From positions 248,001-312,000 of the forward strand of contig NZ_BMRZ01000009.1 of assembly GCF_014648895.1 (NCBI RefSeq): a stretch of DNA of 64,000 nt, given 5' to 3'. Position numbers and translations under genes: made by a program. The notes under the pieces are model-generated. The model made no database searches. It saw only the letters and a program-made list of their open reading frames with translations, and had not been told where the DNA came from. Numbering within the stretch: position 1 is the stretch's first letter; each line of letters opens with the position of its first letter. Below, in pieces: positions 18,708 to 28,502 of this stretch. Origin of the DNA: Streptomyces tanashiensis. GTDB lineage: Bacteria; Actinomycetota; Actinomycetes; Streptomycetales; Streptomycetaceae.

Positions 18708-20072
18708 TCAGAGGCGCTCGAAGGAACGGCGCAGCTCCCAGTCGGTGACCGCCGCGTCGAAGGCGTCGAGCTCGACGCGGGCCATGTTGCGGTAGTGGGC
18801 GACGACCTCGGCGCCGAAGGCGGCCTTGGCGATCTCGCTGGTCTCCCAGAGTTCGGCGGCCTCGCGCAGGGTGGTGGGGACGTGCGCGTACTCGGCGGTG
18901 TACGCGTTCCCGGTACAGGGCGGGGGCAGTTCGAGGCGCTGCTCGATGCCGTACAGGCCGGCGGCGACCAGGCCGGCGACGGCCAGGTACGGGTTGACGT
19001 CGCCGCCGGGGAGGCGGTTCTCGAAACGGGTGGAGCGGCCGTGGCCGACGACCCGGAGCGAGCAGGTGCGGTTGTCGTGGCCCCAGGCGACGGCGGTGGG
19101 CGCGAAGGAGCCGGGCTGGAACCGCTTGTAGGAGTTGATGTTCGGGGCGTAGAGGAGGGAGAAGTCGCGGAGGGCGGCGAGCTGTCCCGCGAGGAAGTGC
19201 CGCATGGTCTCGGACATGCCGTGGGGGTCGTCCCCGGCCATCACGTTGTGCCCGTCGGCGTCCTGGAGCGAGAGGTGGATGTGACAGGAGTTGCCCTCGC
19301 GCTCGTTGTACTTCGCCATGAAGGTGAGCGAGCAGCCCTCCTGGGCGGCGATCTCCTTGGCGCCCGTCTTGTAGACGGCGTGCTGGTCGCAGGTGACGAG
19401 GGCCTCGTCGTACTTGAAGGCGATCTCGTGCTGGCCGGGGTTGCACTCGCCCTTGGCGGACTCGACGGTGAGTCCGGCGCCGGTCATCTCGTTGCGGATG
19501 CGGCGCAGGAGGGGTTCGATGCGTCCGGTACCGAGGACGGAGTAGTCGATGTTGTACTGATTGGCGGGGGTGAGGCCGCGGTAGTTCGCGTCCCAGGCCT
19601 GCTCGTAGCTGTCCTTGAAGACGATGAACTCGAGCTCGGTGCCGACGTGGGCGGTGAGGCCGAGCTCCGCGAGGCGCTCCAGCTGGCGGCGGAGGATCTG
19701 GCGGGGCGCGGCGACGACCGGGGTGCCGTCGGCCCAGGCGAGGTCGGCCGTCACCATGGCGGTGGCGTCGTTCCAGGGGAGGCGGCGGAGGGTGGTGAGG
19801 TCGGGGTGCATCGCGAAGTCGCCGTAGCCGCGGTCCCACGAGGACATCTCGTAGCCGTCGACGGTGTTCATGTCGGTGTCGACGGCGAGAAGGTAGTTGC
19901 AGCCCTCGGTGCCGTGGCCGAGGACCTCGTCCAGGAAGAACGGTGCGGCGAACCGCTTGCCCTGGAGCCGCCCCTGCATGTCGGGGAAGGCGAGGACGAC
20001 GGTGTCGATCTCGCCGCTCGCGACGAGGGCACGGAGCTCCTCGACGGTGAGCGGGGGTGTGCGGTCTGCCAC
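18708..20072 (-). CDS. glnA4: Glutamine synthetase-like gamma-glutamylamine ligase (GlnA4 type)
   Basis: A 454-residue member of the glutamine synthetase fold. Metal and substrate residues are present in VGTELEFIVFKD, ECNPGQHEIAFKY, EGNSCHIHLSL and RFENRLPGGDVNPYLAVAG. It lacks the adenylylation-loop region of GlnA and is not near nitrogen-assimilation genes. Its operon with aldehyde dehydrogenase and SDR, opposite an ethanolamine-type permease, matches S. coelicolor GlnA4, reported as gamma-glutamylethanolamide synthetase (recalled, not searched). The reaction would be glutamate plus ethanolamine plus ATP. The start is GTG at 20072 with GGAGGAG upstream. It is divergent from the FadR-type regulator gene across 89 bp. 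Confidence 0.85.
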   Translation of the reverse strand: MADRTPPLTVEELRALVASGEIDTVVLAFPDMQGRLQGKRFAAPFFLDEVLGHGTEGCNYLLAVDTDMNTVDGYEMSSWDRGYGDFAMHPDLTTLRRLPWNDATAMVTADLAWADGTPVVAAPRQILRRQLERLAELGLTAHVGTELEFIVFKDSYEQAWDANYRGLTPANQYNIDYSVLGTGRIEPLLRRIRNEMTGAGLTVESAKGECNPGQHEIAFKYDEALVTCDQHAVYKTGAKEIAAQEGCSLTFMAKYNEREGNSCHIHLSLQDADGHNVMAGDDPHGMSETMRHFLAGQLAALRDFSLLYAPNINSYKRFQPGSFAPTAVAWGHDNRTCSLRVVGHGRSTRFENRLPGGDVNPYLAVAGLVAAGLYGIEQRLELPPPCTGNAYTAEYAHVPTTLREAAELWETSEIAKAAFGAEVVAHYRNMARVELDAFDAAVTDWELRRSFERL

Positions 20073-20161
20073 GGGATTGCTCCTCCTTCGGCCTGCCGGG
20101 AGCCATAAGGTATTGCGGAAGACCATTGCTTGGGAAGTGCTGGAGAAAGGGAAACGAGAAC

Positions 20162-20890
20162 GTGGCCAGTACGAGTGAATCGGCGGACCGGCTGACGCCC
20201 GTGCTGCGGCCGGTGCGGGCGGGCAACGGATTCGAGGAGGCCCTGGAGCAGATCCTCCAGGTGGTACGCCTCGGTCTCGTGCCCGGCGGGGAGCGGCTGC
20301 CCGCCGAGCGGGAGCTCGCCGACCGGATGGGGATCAGCCGGGTGACCCTGCGCGAGGTCCTCAAGGTCCTCCAGGAGCAGGGCCTCGTGGAGAGCCGGCG
20401 CGGACGGTACGGCGGGACGTTCGTGCTGCCCCGGACGCAGACGGCCGACGAGGACGAGCTGCGCCGCCGGATCGCCACGGTCGACATGGAGGACACCCTG
20501 CGCTTCCGTGAGGTCCTGGAGGTGGGGGCCGCCGGGCTGTGCGCGGCCCACGGCCTCGACGCGGCGGGCGCCGAGCGGCTGCGGACGGCCGTCGCGGCGA
20601 CCCATGACGCCCCGCTGGCCGACTACCGCCGCCAGGACACCCTGCTCCACCTCACCCTCGCGGAGCTCTCCGGCTCGCCGACCCTGACCGCCCAGTACGC
20701 CGCCGTGCGCGCGACGGTGAACGACCTGCTGGACTGCATCCCCCTGCTCGTACGCAATCTGGAGCACTCCCAGCACCAGCACACCGCCCTGGTGGAGGCG
20801 GTCCTCGACGGGGACGCGGACGCGGCGCGCGAGGTGATGCGGGAGCACTGCGCGGGCACGGCGGCGCTGCTGCGGGGCTTCCTGACCTGA
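20162..20890 (+). CDS. GntR/FadR-family transcriptional regulator
   Basis: A 242-residue regulator. A winged helix of the GntR family (about residues 30-95: GGERLPAERELADRMGISRVTLREVLKVL) is followed by a seven-helix FCD ligand domain (FREVLEVGAAGLCAAHGLD, LLHLTLAELSGSPTL, HQHTALVEAVLDGDADAA). The His residues of the latter two segments are the usual metal ligands. The start is GTG at 20162; the reading frame upstream lies in the promoter interval. It is placed between the ligase operon and the permease gene, so it probably controls both in response to an organic acid or glutamyl intermediate. Candidate sites are noted at 20971. Confidence 0.88.
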   Translation: MASTSESADRLTPVLRPVRAGNGFEEALEQILQVVRLGLVPGGERLPAERELADRMGISRVTLREVLKVLQEQGLVESRRGRYGGTFVLPRTQTADEDELRRRIATVDMEDTLRFREVLEVGAAGLCAAHGLDAAGAERLRTAVAATHDAPLADYRRQDTLLHLTLAELSGSPTLTAQYAAVRATVNDLLDCIPLLVRNLEHSQHQHTALVEAVLDGDADAAREVMREHCAGTAALLRGFLT

Positions 20891-20970
20891 GGAGGGCGTC
20901 CCCGGCGGCGTAACCCGAAAGTAACGCAGGGGGGTTGCGCTCCCCCGTCGGCCACCGCAAAGGTATGGCT

Positions 20971-20982
20971 CCAATCCATTGG
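20971..20982. promoter_or_regulatory. CCAAT-CC-ATTGG inverted repeat before the permease gene
   Basis: A short dyad lies 27 bp upstream of the permease start. A looser CCA-N5-TGG string (CCATTGCTTGG) lies in the divergent interval between the ligase and regulator genes near 20125. Both could be half-sites for the GntR/FadR regulator, but the match between them is weak. Confidence 0.35.
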
Positions 20983-21008
20983 GCCCGTTGCGGGGAGCTG
21001 ACGCTGCC

Positions 21009-22442
<1,434 letters not shown>

Positions 22443-22476
22443 CCATCCGACGCTCCGCACCCGAGGAGGACGTTCC

Positions 22477-23157
22477 GTGACCAAGCCGCTCATCGGCGTG
22501 ACCACCTACCTGGACCAGGCGCGCTGGGGGGTGTGGGACATGACCGCCGCGCTGCTTCCCGCTCAGTACCCGCGTCTCGTACGGGAGAGCGGCGGCCTCG
22601 CGGTGATGCTCCCGCCGGGCGGGCCCGAGGACGCGACGGCGGTCGTGGCCCGGCTCGACGGCCTGGTCGTCGCGGGCGGGGCGGACGTCGAGCCCGTACG
22701 GTACGGGGCCGAGCCCGACCCCCGCACCGGCCCCCCGGCCCGCGCCCGGGACACCTGGGAGCTGGCCCTGATCGACGCGGCCCTGGCCTCCGGCACCCCG
22801 CTCCTCGGCATCTGCCGGGGCATGCAGCTGCTGAACGTGGCCCTCGGCGGCACGCTGATCCAGCACCTGGACGGGCACGTGGAGGCGGTCGGAGTGATCG
22901 GCCGGCACGCGGTGAAGCCGGTGCCGGGCACGCGGTACGCCTCGCTGGTGCCCGAGCTCACCGAGGTCCCGACCTACCACCACCAGGCCGTGGACCGGCT
23001 GGGCGCGGGCCTCACGGCCTCGGCCCACGCGGAGGACGGCACGGTGGAGGCGGTGGAACTGGCCGAGCCGGCCTGGGCGCTCGGGGTGCAGTGGCACCCG
23101 GAGATGGGCGAGGACCTGCGCGTGATGCGGGGCCTGGTGGAGGCGGCGGCCGGCTAG
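22477..23157 (+). CDS. Class-I glutamine amidotransferase-like gamma-glutamyl hydrolase (peptidase C26, PuuD type)
   Basis: A 226-residue hydrolase. The nucleophile Cys113 lies in LLGICRGMQLLN and the His207/Glu209 pair in VQWHPEMGE, completing the triad. PuuD of E. coli hydrolyses gamma-glutamyl-GABA, and this protein is of the same family. In this cluster it would release glutamate from gamma-glutamylglycine, closing the cycle opened by the GlnA4-like ligase (inference). The start is GTG at 22477 behind GAGGAGG. It is the last gene of the plus-strand run, followed by a strong convergent terminator. Confidence 0.88.
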   Translation: MTKPLIGVTTYLDQARWGVWDMTAALLPAQYPRLVRESGGLAVMLPPGGPEDATAVVARLDGLVVAGGADVEPVRYGAEPDPRTGPPARARDTWELALIDAALASGTPLLGICRGMQLLNVALGGTLIQHLDGHVEAVGVIGRHAVKPVPGTRYASLVPELTEVPTYHHQAVDRLGAGLTASAHAEDGTVEAVELAEPAWALGVQWHPEMGEDLRVMRGLVEAAAG

Positions 23158-23179
23158 GCGGTCGGCCGACGGACAGGAA

Positions 23180-23213
23180 GCGGGGCGACCGGGGTGGGCT
23201 CCGGTCGCCCCGC
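23180..23213. terminator. Bidirectional hairpin between hydrolase and NCS1 permease genes
   Basis: A perfect 13-bp stem (23180-23192 with 23201-23213) with an 8-nt loop, midway between two convergent stops at 23157 and 23259. Confidence 0.7.
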
Positions 23214-23258
23214 GGCATGCGGGGCGGGCTCGGGGGCGGCGGCCTCCGTCCCGTGGCC

Positions 23259-24689
23259 TCAGCTCGTCGCCGCCACCGCGCGGCGGCCGAGGAACACGTA
23301 CAGGCCCGAGGCGACGGCCATGCCGACCGGCAGGGAGAGGTCGACGCCGCCGAGCGCAGAGGCGACCGGGCCGGTGTAGAGGGTGTTGACGCAGAGGGCG
23401 GCCGCGGCCACGCCCGTGATCAGGGCGAGGGCACCGGCCCGGTTGACGCCGCCGGTGAACCAGAAGGGGCTGCCGGGGCTCTCCTCCGAGAGCGCGCTGC
23501 CGTCGTACCGGTTCCGGCGCAGGAGGATGTCGGTGGCGTACACGGCCATGAGGGGACCGCTGAGGACGACGATCACCTGGAGGGCGTTGCTGACGGTGTC
23601 CAGGAAGTTGGAGACCAGCAGGCCGTAGAGGGTGAGCGCGACCGCGACGGTCCCGTCGAAGAGGACGCTGACGGTGCGTCGGATGCGCAGGCCGACGGCC
23701 TGGAGGGCGAGTCCGGCGCTGTACGCGGTCAGGGCGTTGATGGAGATCGTGCCGAGGACCAGGGCCAGCAGGAAGACGGGCACGAACCAGCCCGGCAGGA
23801 TCTCCTGGAGCGCGTTCTGAGGGTCGGTCATGTCGACGGCGGTCGCCGCGAAGGCGCCGAGCGAGCAGACGACCACGCTGGGCACGAACGCGCCGAGGGC
23901 GGTCCAGCCGATGATCGCCTTCTTCGAGGCGGTGCGCGGCAGGTAGCGGGAGAAGTCGGCGCTCGTGGTGTACGAGAGCGGGCCCGAGGCGATCATCGTG
24001 GTGCCCGCGACGAGCAGGGCCCAGAGCTGGACGCCGGTGACCGGCTCGGCGGGCGTGTACGAGAAGTCGGCGTGGCGGAGGACCGCGAGCGCGACGACGG
24101 TGAACGCACCCGCCAGGGCCAGGGTGATCGGCAGGTACAGCTTGATGATCAGGGCGTGGCCGTAGACGCTGATCGCGAGGGTGAGCGCGGCGATGACCAC
24201 GATCACCACCACCTTGACGGGCACGTTCGCGGTGATGCCCGCCTTCTCGACCAGTGCGAAGGCGGCGGTCGCGGCGGCGGCGAGGTTGAGCGCGAAGTAG
24301 CAGACGGAGACCAGCCAGCCACCGATCGCGTTGTTCACCCGGTTGCCGATGACGCCGTACAGGGCGCGGGTGATCACCTCGCTCGGCGCGCCCGCGGCCG
24401 GTCCCGAGGTGGCGAGGAGTCCGGTCAGCACCCAGAAGAGATTGCCCACGACGATCACGCCGACGGCCTGCCAGAGGCTCAGGCCCATCAGGACGAGGGC
24501 GCCGCCGATGACGAGGCTGAGGTAGTTGACGTTCGCCGCGGCCCACACGGAGAAGAGCTCGCGCGGATGTCCGTGGCGCTCGCTGTCGGGGATGTGATCG
24601 ATGCCGTGGGCCTCGATGCGGCCGGGCCGGTCGACCGGCGGGGTGACCTCGGCGCGGGCGGCGCCGTGGTCGGGGATCGTGGAAGCCAT
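23259..24689 (-). CDS. NCS1-family nucleobase/purine-cytosine permease
   Basis: A 476-residue membrane protein with about 12 helices. The N-terminal region HPRELFSVWAAANVNYLSLV and SGPLSYTTSADFSRYLP match the cytosine-purine permease (NCS1) family, which imports nucleobases, hydantoins or related compounds. Conserved NxxD-type residues of the substrate site fall in the latter segment. The ATG at 24689 is separated by 68 bp from the divergent TetR gene, and the interval carries a 20-bp dyad. The neighbouring amidohydrolase suggests import and hydrolysis of a cyclic amide or related nitrogen compound (inference). Confidence 0.87.
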   Translation of the reverse strand: MASTIPDHGAARAEVTPPVDRPGRIEAHGIDHIPDSERHGHPRELFSVWAAANVNYLSLVIGGALVLMGLSLWQAVGVIVVGNLFWVLTGLLATSGPAAGAPSEVITRALYGVIGNRVNNAIGGWLVSVCYFALNLAAAATAAFALVEKAGITANVPVKVVVIVVIAALTLAISVYGHALIIKLYLPITLALAGAFTVVALAVLRHADFSYTPAEPVTGVQLWALLVAGTTMIASGPLSYTTSADFSRYLPRTASKKAIIGWTALGAFVPSVVVCSLGAFAATAVDMTDPQNALQEILPGWFVPVFLLALVLGTISINALTAYSAGLALQAVGLRIRRTVSVLFDGTVAVALTLYGLLVSNFLDTVSNALQVIVVLSGPLMAVYATDILLRRNRYDGSALSEESPGSPFWFTGGVNRAGALALITGVAAAALCVNTLYTGPVASALGGVDLSLPVGMAVASGLYVFLGRRAVAATS

Positions 24690-24721
24690 GCGGCCCTCCG
24701 GATGCGTGTGTGCCCACCTGG

Positions 24722-24750
24722 TTGCTTATTGGTCGCACACTCAATAGCAT
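24722..24750 (+). promoter_or_regulatory. Promoter with embedded operator for TetR gene
   Basis: TTGCTT (24722-24727) and TAGCAT (24745-24750) are 17 bp apart, a good vegetative promoter. Inside lies an inverted repeat TATTG-N10-CAATA (24727-24746). Transcription would start at or next to the ATG at 24758, which has no Shine-Dalgarno sequence, so the mRNA is probably leaderless. The repeat is placed to repress both this gene and the divergent permease. Confidence 0.6.
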
Positions 24751-24757
24751 CGCCGGT

Positions 24758-25471
24758 ATGCCGTCAAGCGTCCAGCGCAAGAGAATTCGGAAAACGCCCG
24801 AAGCACGGAGGGCGGAGATCGTGGAGACCGCGGCCCGGGTCGCCCTGACCGAGGGCCTGGAGTGCGTCACGCTCCGGCGCATAGCCGATGAGCTCGCCGT
24901 ACGCCCCGGTCTGATCAGCCACTACTTCCCTTCGGCGGAGGATCTGGTGGCCGAGGCGTTCAGCGTCGCCGCCACCGGCGAGCTCGACGCCCTGCTGCCC
25001 GCCGACCGCCCCGGCGGGACCCCCACGCAGTACCTCGCGCGCTACTTCGCCCTCTCGGGCGGTGAGGAGTACGACGACATCAGCCGGCTGTGGATCAACG
25101 CCCGGCACCTCAGCCGCTACCGGCCCGTCCTGCGCGACCGGGTCTCCGAGCAGGAGCTCGCCTCCGACGAGCGCATCGAGGGACTCATCCGCGAGGGCGT
25201 CGAGCGGGGCGAGTTCCGTACGGACGACCCGCGGACGGCGGCGATCCAGATCCTCGTGGTCCTCGACGGCCTCGGCTCCCACGCCAACACCGACCGGACC
25301 GACATCCCGGAGGCGGTCAAACGCATGGCGCTGACGACAGCGGAGCGGGAACTCGGGCTGCCGCACGGTGCCTTGAGCGACGTACCGCTGCCGGCCGAGC
25401 GGACCGGGACGGCGGAGCCGACCGAACAGGCCGACCCGACCGAGCAGGCCGAGCAGGCCGAGCCGCGCTGA
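24758..25471 (+). CDS. TetR-family transcriptional regulator
   Basis: A 237-residue regulator with an N-terminal TetR helix-turn-helix (ARVALTEGLECVTLRRIADE, recognition helix region PGLISHYFPSAEDL). A mostly helical ligand domain follows, in the BetI/TetR_C_6 style. The C-terminal ~25 residues are a low-complexity Thr/Glu/Gln/Ala tail. The ATG at 24758 is favoured because the -10 box lies only 7 bp upstream. It is divergent from the NCS1 permease and is followed after 83 bp by the amidohydrolase, which it probably also controls. Confidence 0.88.
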   Translation: MPSSVQRKRIRKTPEARRAEIVETAARVALTEGLECVTLRRIADELAVRPGLISHYFPSAEDLVAEAFSVAATGELDALLPADRPGGTPTQYLARYFALSGGEEYDDISRLWINARHLSRYRPVLRDRVSEQELASDERIEGLIREGVERGEFRTDDPRTAAIQILVVLDGLGSHANTDRTDIPEAVKRMALTTAERELGLPHGALSDVPLPAERTGTAEPTEQADPTEQAEQAEPR

Positions 25472-25554
25472 CGGCGGGGCCTCCGACGAGGCCCACCACC
25501 CTGCCCATCCCACCCCCTCCACCCACCCCCCATCCGCGATCTCCTGGAGCCACC

Positions 25555-27180
25555 GTGCGCACCCGACTCGTCCTGCTCTCCGCCCGACTGCTCGACCCCG
25601 GCACGGGGGCGTTCCTGCCGGAGTCCGCGCTCGCCGTCTCGGACGACGGCCGGATCTCCGCACTGGGCGACGACCGGGAGATCCGGGCACTGGCCGGTCC
25701 CGCGACCACCGTCGTCGACCTGAAGGGGGCCGTCGTCACCCCCGGCCTCGTCGACGGCCACATGCACCCGGTGTCCGGCGCCGAACTCACCCACGGCCTC
25801 GACCTGTCGTACTGCGCGGACCTCGACGACGTACGGGAGGCCCTGGCCCGCGAGGTGCGGAGCCTCGACCGCGGCCAGTGGCTGTTCGGCTGGGGTCTGG
25901 ACCCGAACGTCTTCGGCGACCGGCCCGTCGGCACCGCCCCCTTCGACGCCGTCCTCGACGGCGTGCCGGCCTTCCTGCTGCTCTTCGACGCCCACTCGGC
26001 CCTGGCCAGCCGCCGGGCCCTCGAACTCGCCGGCGTCGACGGCCCCCGCACTTTCGACCAGGCCTCCGCCGAGGTCGTCTGCGACGCCGACGGCCGTCCG
26101 ACCGGGCTGCTCCAGGAGGACGCGGCCTGTGAGCTGGTCGAGCGGGTCGCGCCCCGGCCGACGCGCGAGGAGAGCCGGCAGCGGCTCGCGGCGGCCCTGC
26201 GGTCCATGGCGGCGGCGGGCCTCACCGGCGGCCACGCCATGGACGCCAACGGCGACAGCCTCGCCCTGTACGGAGAGCTCGACGCGGCCGGTGAGCTGCC
26301 GCTGCGGCTGCGGGTCGCGCCCTGGTGCCAGCCGGGCACGGACGAGCTCGGGGTGCGGGAACTGATCGCCCTCCAGGGCATGGGCGGCGAGCTCTGGCAG
26401 GTCGCCGGCGTGAAGCTCTTCATGGACGGGACGATCGACAACGGCACCGCGTGGCTGGAGCGCCCCGACTGCCACGGCGAGTCCACGCACGCGTTCTGGC
26501 CGGACCCCGAGGCGTACACCCGCGTGATCGAGGAGCTGCACCGGGCGGGCGTGGCCACCGCGACGCACGCCATCGGCGACGCGGCCGTCCGGCACGTCCT
26601 CGACTCCGTCGAGAAGGCACGGACCGCGGGCGGCGAGGTACGGCACCGGGTCGAGCACATCGAGACGGTGCCGGACGACACGCTGCGCCGCTTCGCGGAG
26701 CTGGGGGTCCTGGCGTCCATGCAGCCCACGCACTGCTGCGACTTCACCCGCGCCGACCACACCGACAACTGGTCGCGGCGGCTCGGCGAGGAGCGGGCCG
26801 CGCGCGCGTGGCGCTGCCGGGACCTGACGGACTCGGGCGCCACGGTGGTCCTCGGCTCGGACTGGCCGATCGCGCCGTTCCCGCCGCTCGGTGTGATGGC
26901 CGGGGCCCGGCACCGGCGGCCGAGCCGTGACCTCGGCCAGGCGCCGCACGGTCCGGAGCAGGCGCTCACGCCGCTGGAGGCGCTGCGGGGCATGACGACG
27001 GCGCCGGCGTACGCGGCGGGCGAGGAGCACGAGGCGGGCCGCCTCGCGGTCGGCTACCGCGCCGACCTGACGGCCCTGGCGGCCGACCCGCTGACGACGC
27101 CGTCGACGGAACTCCCGGACGTCCCGGTACGGCTGACGACGGTGTCGGGCCGCATCACCTTCCGCGCGACGGACGTCTGA
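25555..27180 (+). CDS. Amidohydrolase (YtcJ-like, metal-dependent)
   Basis: A 541-residue amidohydrolase. The metal-binding TIM barrel shows VTPGLVDGHMHPVSGAEL (HxH), THAIGDAAVRHVLD, HRVEHIETVP and GSDWPIAPF with the catalytic Asp. The composite beta domain wraps the barrel at both ends (RLVLLSARLLDPGTG; AVGYRADLTALAADP). The YtcJ group hydrolyses amides such as N-substituted formamides; the substrate here is unknown. The start is GTG at 25555 with GGAG seven bases upstream. It lies downstream of the TetR gene and near the NCS1 permease, suggesting a small catabolic module. Confidence 0.88.
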   Translation: MRTRLVLLSARLLDPGTGAFLPESALAVSDDGRISALGDDREIRALAGPATTVVDLKGAVVTPGLVDGHMHPVSGAELTHGLDLSYCADLDDVREALAREVRSLDRGQWLFGWGLDPNVFGDRPVGTAPFDAVLDGVPAFLLLFDAHSALASRRALELAGVDGPRTFDQASAEVVCDADGRPTGLLQEDAACELVERVAPRPTREESRQRLAAALRSMAAAGLTGGHAMDANGDSLALYGELDAAGELPLRLRVAPWCQPGTDELGVRELIALQGMGGELWQVAGVKLFMDGTIDNGTAWLERPDCHGESTHAFWPDPEAYTRVIEELHRAGVATATHAIGDAAVRHVLDSVEKARTAGGEVRHRVEHIETVPDDTLRRFAELGVLASMQPTHCCDFTRADHTDNWSRRLGEERAARAWRCRDLTDSGATVVLGSDWPIAPFPPLGVMAGARHRRPSRDLGQAPHGPEQALTPLEALRGMTTAPAYAAGEEHEAGRLAVGYRADLTALAADPLTTPSTELPDVPVRLTTVSGRITFRATDV

Positions 27181-27505
27181 CGGCCCCCGTTGTGGGCAAT
27201 CGTTCCGCTGGGGCGGAACGGGTGGGCACAACGGAACGGCGCCCCTGCCGGCGCCAGAGGCTCCCGCGCCTGAACCCGCCCCCTGCGCACCGTCACTGGG
27301 GTGCGGGTCCAGGCGCGGAACGCGGAGGCGCCGCGAAGGGCGCCGTCCCGTGTGCCCACCCGTCCCTCCCCCAAGGACTTCGTCCAGGGGGGACCCCCAT
27401 GCGGGACGATTGCCCACACGGGGGGGGCGGGGCGTGGCCCACAACGGCGGGTGGGCCAAGGCGCCGCCCTGTGCACGGCAGGGGCCGCGCGCGCCGGGGC
27501 CCCCG
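27181..27505. repeat. Composite palindromic element in a 325-bp convergent intergenic region
   Basis: No gene is visible. Two related imperfect palindromes face each other. Copy A (27189-27232) has arms GTTGTGGGCAATCGTTCCGC and its partner with a TGGG loop. Copy B (27350-27419) has arms starting GTGTGCCCACCCGT and ending ACGATTGCCCACAC, with another hairpin (TCCCCC...GGGGGGA enclosing GGAC-TTC-GTCC) at its apex. Between them, ACGGCGCCC (27236-27244) pairs with 27338-27346, GCGCCTG (27266-27272) with CAGGCGC (27310-27316), and CGCACC (27286-27291) with 27300-27305. A further TGGCCCA/TGGGCCA pair lies at 27435-27458. The arrangement resembles a MITE or REP-type repeat with terminal inverted repeats. 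I recall similar strings in other Streptomyces intergenic regions. Confidence 0.7.
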
Positions 27506-28432
27506 TCACCCCCGCGTCAGCGACAGCAGGTCTCGCGCCGGGCCCGTCGGCCGGTGGCCCGCCGGCCAGACCGCGCGGAGGTCACGGCGGAGCACCACGC
27601 CCTCCACCGGGATGGCCACGAGCCGGCGCGACGCCAGCTCCTCGGTGATCGCGAGTTCACTGAGGACGGCGGGCCCCGCCCCGCTCACCGCCGCGGCCTT
27701 CACCGCGGTCGTGGAGGCGAGTTCGAGCAGCGGCTGCGCGAGGCCGCCGTGCGCGGAGAGCGCCGCGTCGAGGACCTGCCGGGTGCCGGAGCCGCGTTCC
27801 CTGAGGACCAGCGGGGTCGCGGCCAGCTCCGCCGGGTCGAGCGGGCCGCGGCGCCGGGCCCAGGGGTGCGAGGGCGCGGCGACGACCGCGAGCCGGTCGT
27901 GCGCGACGACGACCCCGTCGAGGCCGTCGGGCACGGCGAGCCCCTCGACGAAGCCGACGTCGGCCTCGCCCGCGAAGAGGCGCTCGGCGACGGCAGCCGA
28001 GTTCCCGGCCTGGAGCGACACGGCGGTGTCGGGGCGCTCGGCGCGCAGCGCGATCAGCCAGCCCGGCAGCAGGTATTCGGCGATCGTCATGGACGCGGCG
28101 ACCCGCAGCCGCGAGTCCCGCCGCCCGCGCAGCGCCTGCGCGCCCGCGTCGAAGGCCTCCGCGGCCTCCACGATCCGCCGCGCCCAGTCGGTGACGAGGG
28201 CGCCCGCGTCGGTGAGCCGGGAGCCGCGCGGGGAGCGGTCGAGCAGGGCCACGCCGAGCTGTCGCTCCATCGAGCGGATCCGGCTGCTGGCGGCGGGCTG
28301 GGTGATCCCGACGTCGCGGGCGGCCGCGCCGAGGCTCCCGTGCCGGGCGACGGCGAGGAGCAGCTCCAGGGCCCCGAGGTCCGGGACCCGGTGGTGGAGG
28401 GGGGTCGGGGTCACGCCCTGCTCGCTGCTCAT
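27506..28432 (-). CDS. LysR-family transcriptional regulator
   Basis: A 308-residue LTTR. The winged helix-turn-helix (about residues 18-75: ALELLLAVARHGSLGAAARD, ITQPAASSRIRSMERQLG) is followed by a periplasmic-binding-protein-like effector domain of two alpha/beta lobes (SRLRVAASMTIAEYLLP onward). It is divergent from the TDT transporter gene, the usual arrangement for an LTTR and its target. The 70-bp interval contains dyads with the T-N11-A form. The effector is unknown; transported acid or sulfite is possible by analogy with TDT family members. Confidence 0.9.
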   Translation of the reverse strand: MSSEQGVTPTPLHHRVPDLGALELLLAVARHGSLGAAARDVGITQPAASSRIRSMERQLGVALLDRSPRGSRLTDAGALVTDWARRIVEAAEAFDAGAQALRGRRDSRLRVAASMTIAEYLLPGWLIALRAERPDTAVSLQAGNSAAVAERLFAGEADVGFVEGLAVPDGLDGVVVAHDRLAVVAAPSHPWARRRGPLDPAELAATPLVLRERGSGTRQVLDAALSAHGGLAQPLLELASTTAVKAAAVSGAGPAVLSELAITEELASRRLVAIPVEGVVLRRDLRAVWPAGHRPTGPARDLLSLTRG

Positions 28433-28454
28433 AAAGGCAGCTTATGGCCTCATA
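28430..28454. promoter_or_regulatory. LysR-type boxes between LysR and TDT genes
   Basis: CATAA-N7-TTATG (28430-28446) contains the classic T-N11-A core (T28432, A28444) with a dyad. A second dyad, TATG-N4-CATA (28443-28454), overlaps it. The first includes the LysR start codon, which suits autorepression; the second lies toward the transporter gene. Confidence 0.5.
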
Positions 28455-28502
28455 GCCACAACATCCCTGGTGGGGGCGGTTCCGGCGCGAAACGATCGGG
28501 AC

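Noticed and set aside
18708..20072. Housekeeping glutamine synthetase
   Set aside because: Operon context, absence of the adenylylation region and the divergent amine permease favour a gamma-glutamylamine ligase.
17439..20108. A very long open frame opposite the ligase-dehydrogenase operon
   Set aside because: It is antisense to conserved catalytic proteins and rich in Gly/Val/Asp as expected from GC-rich complementary strands. Similar frames opposite helY and prcA were also rejected.
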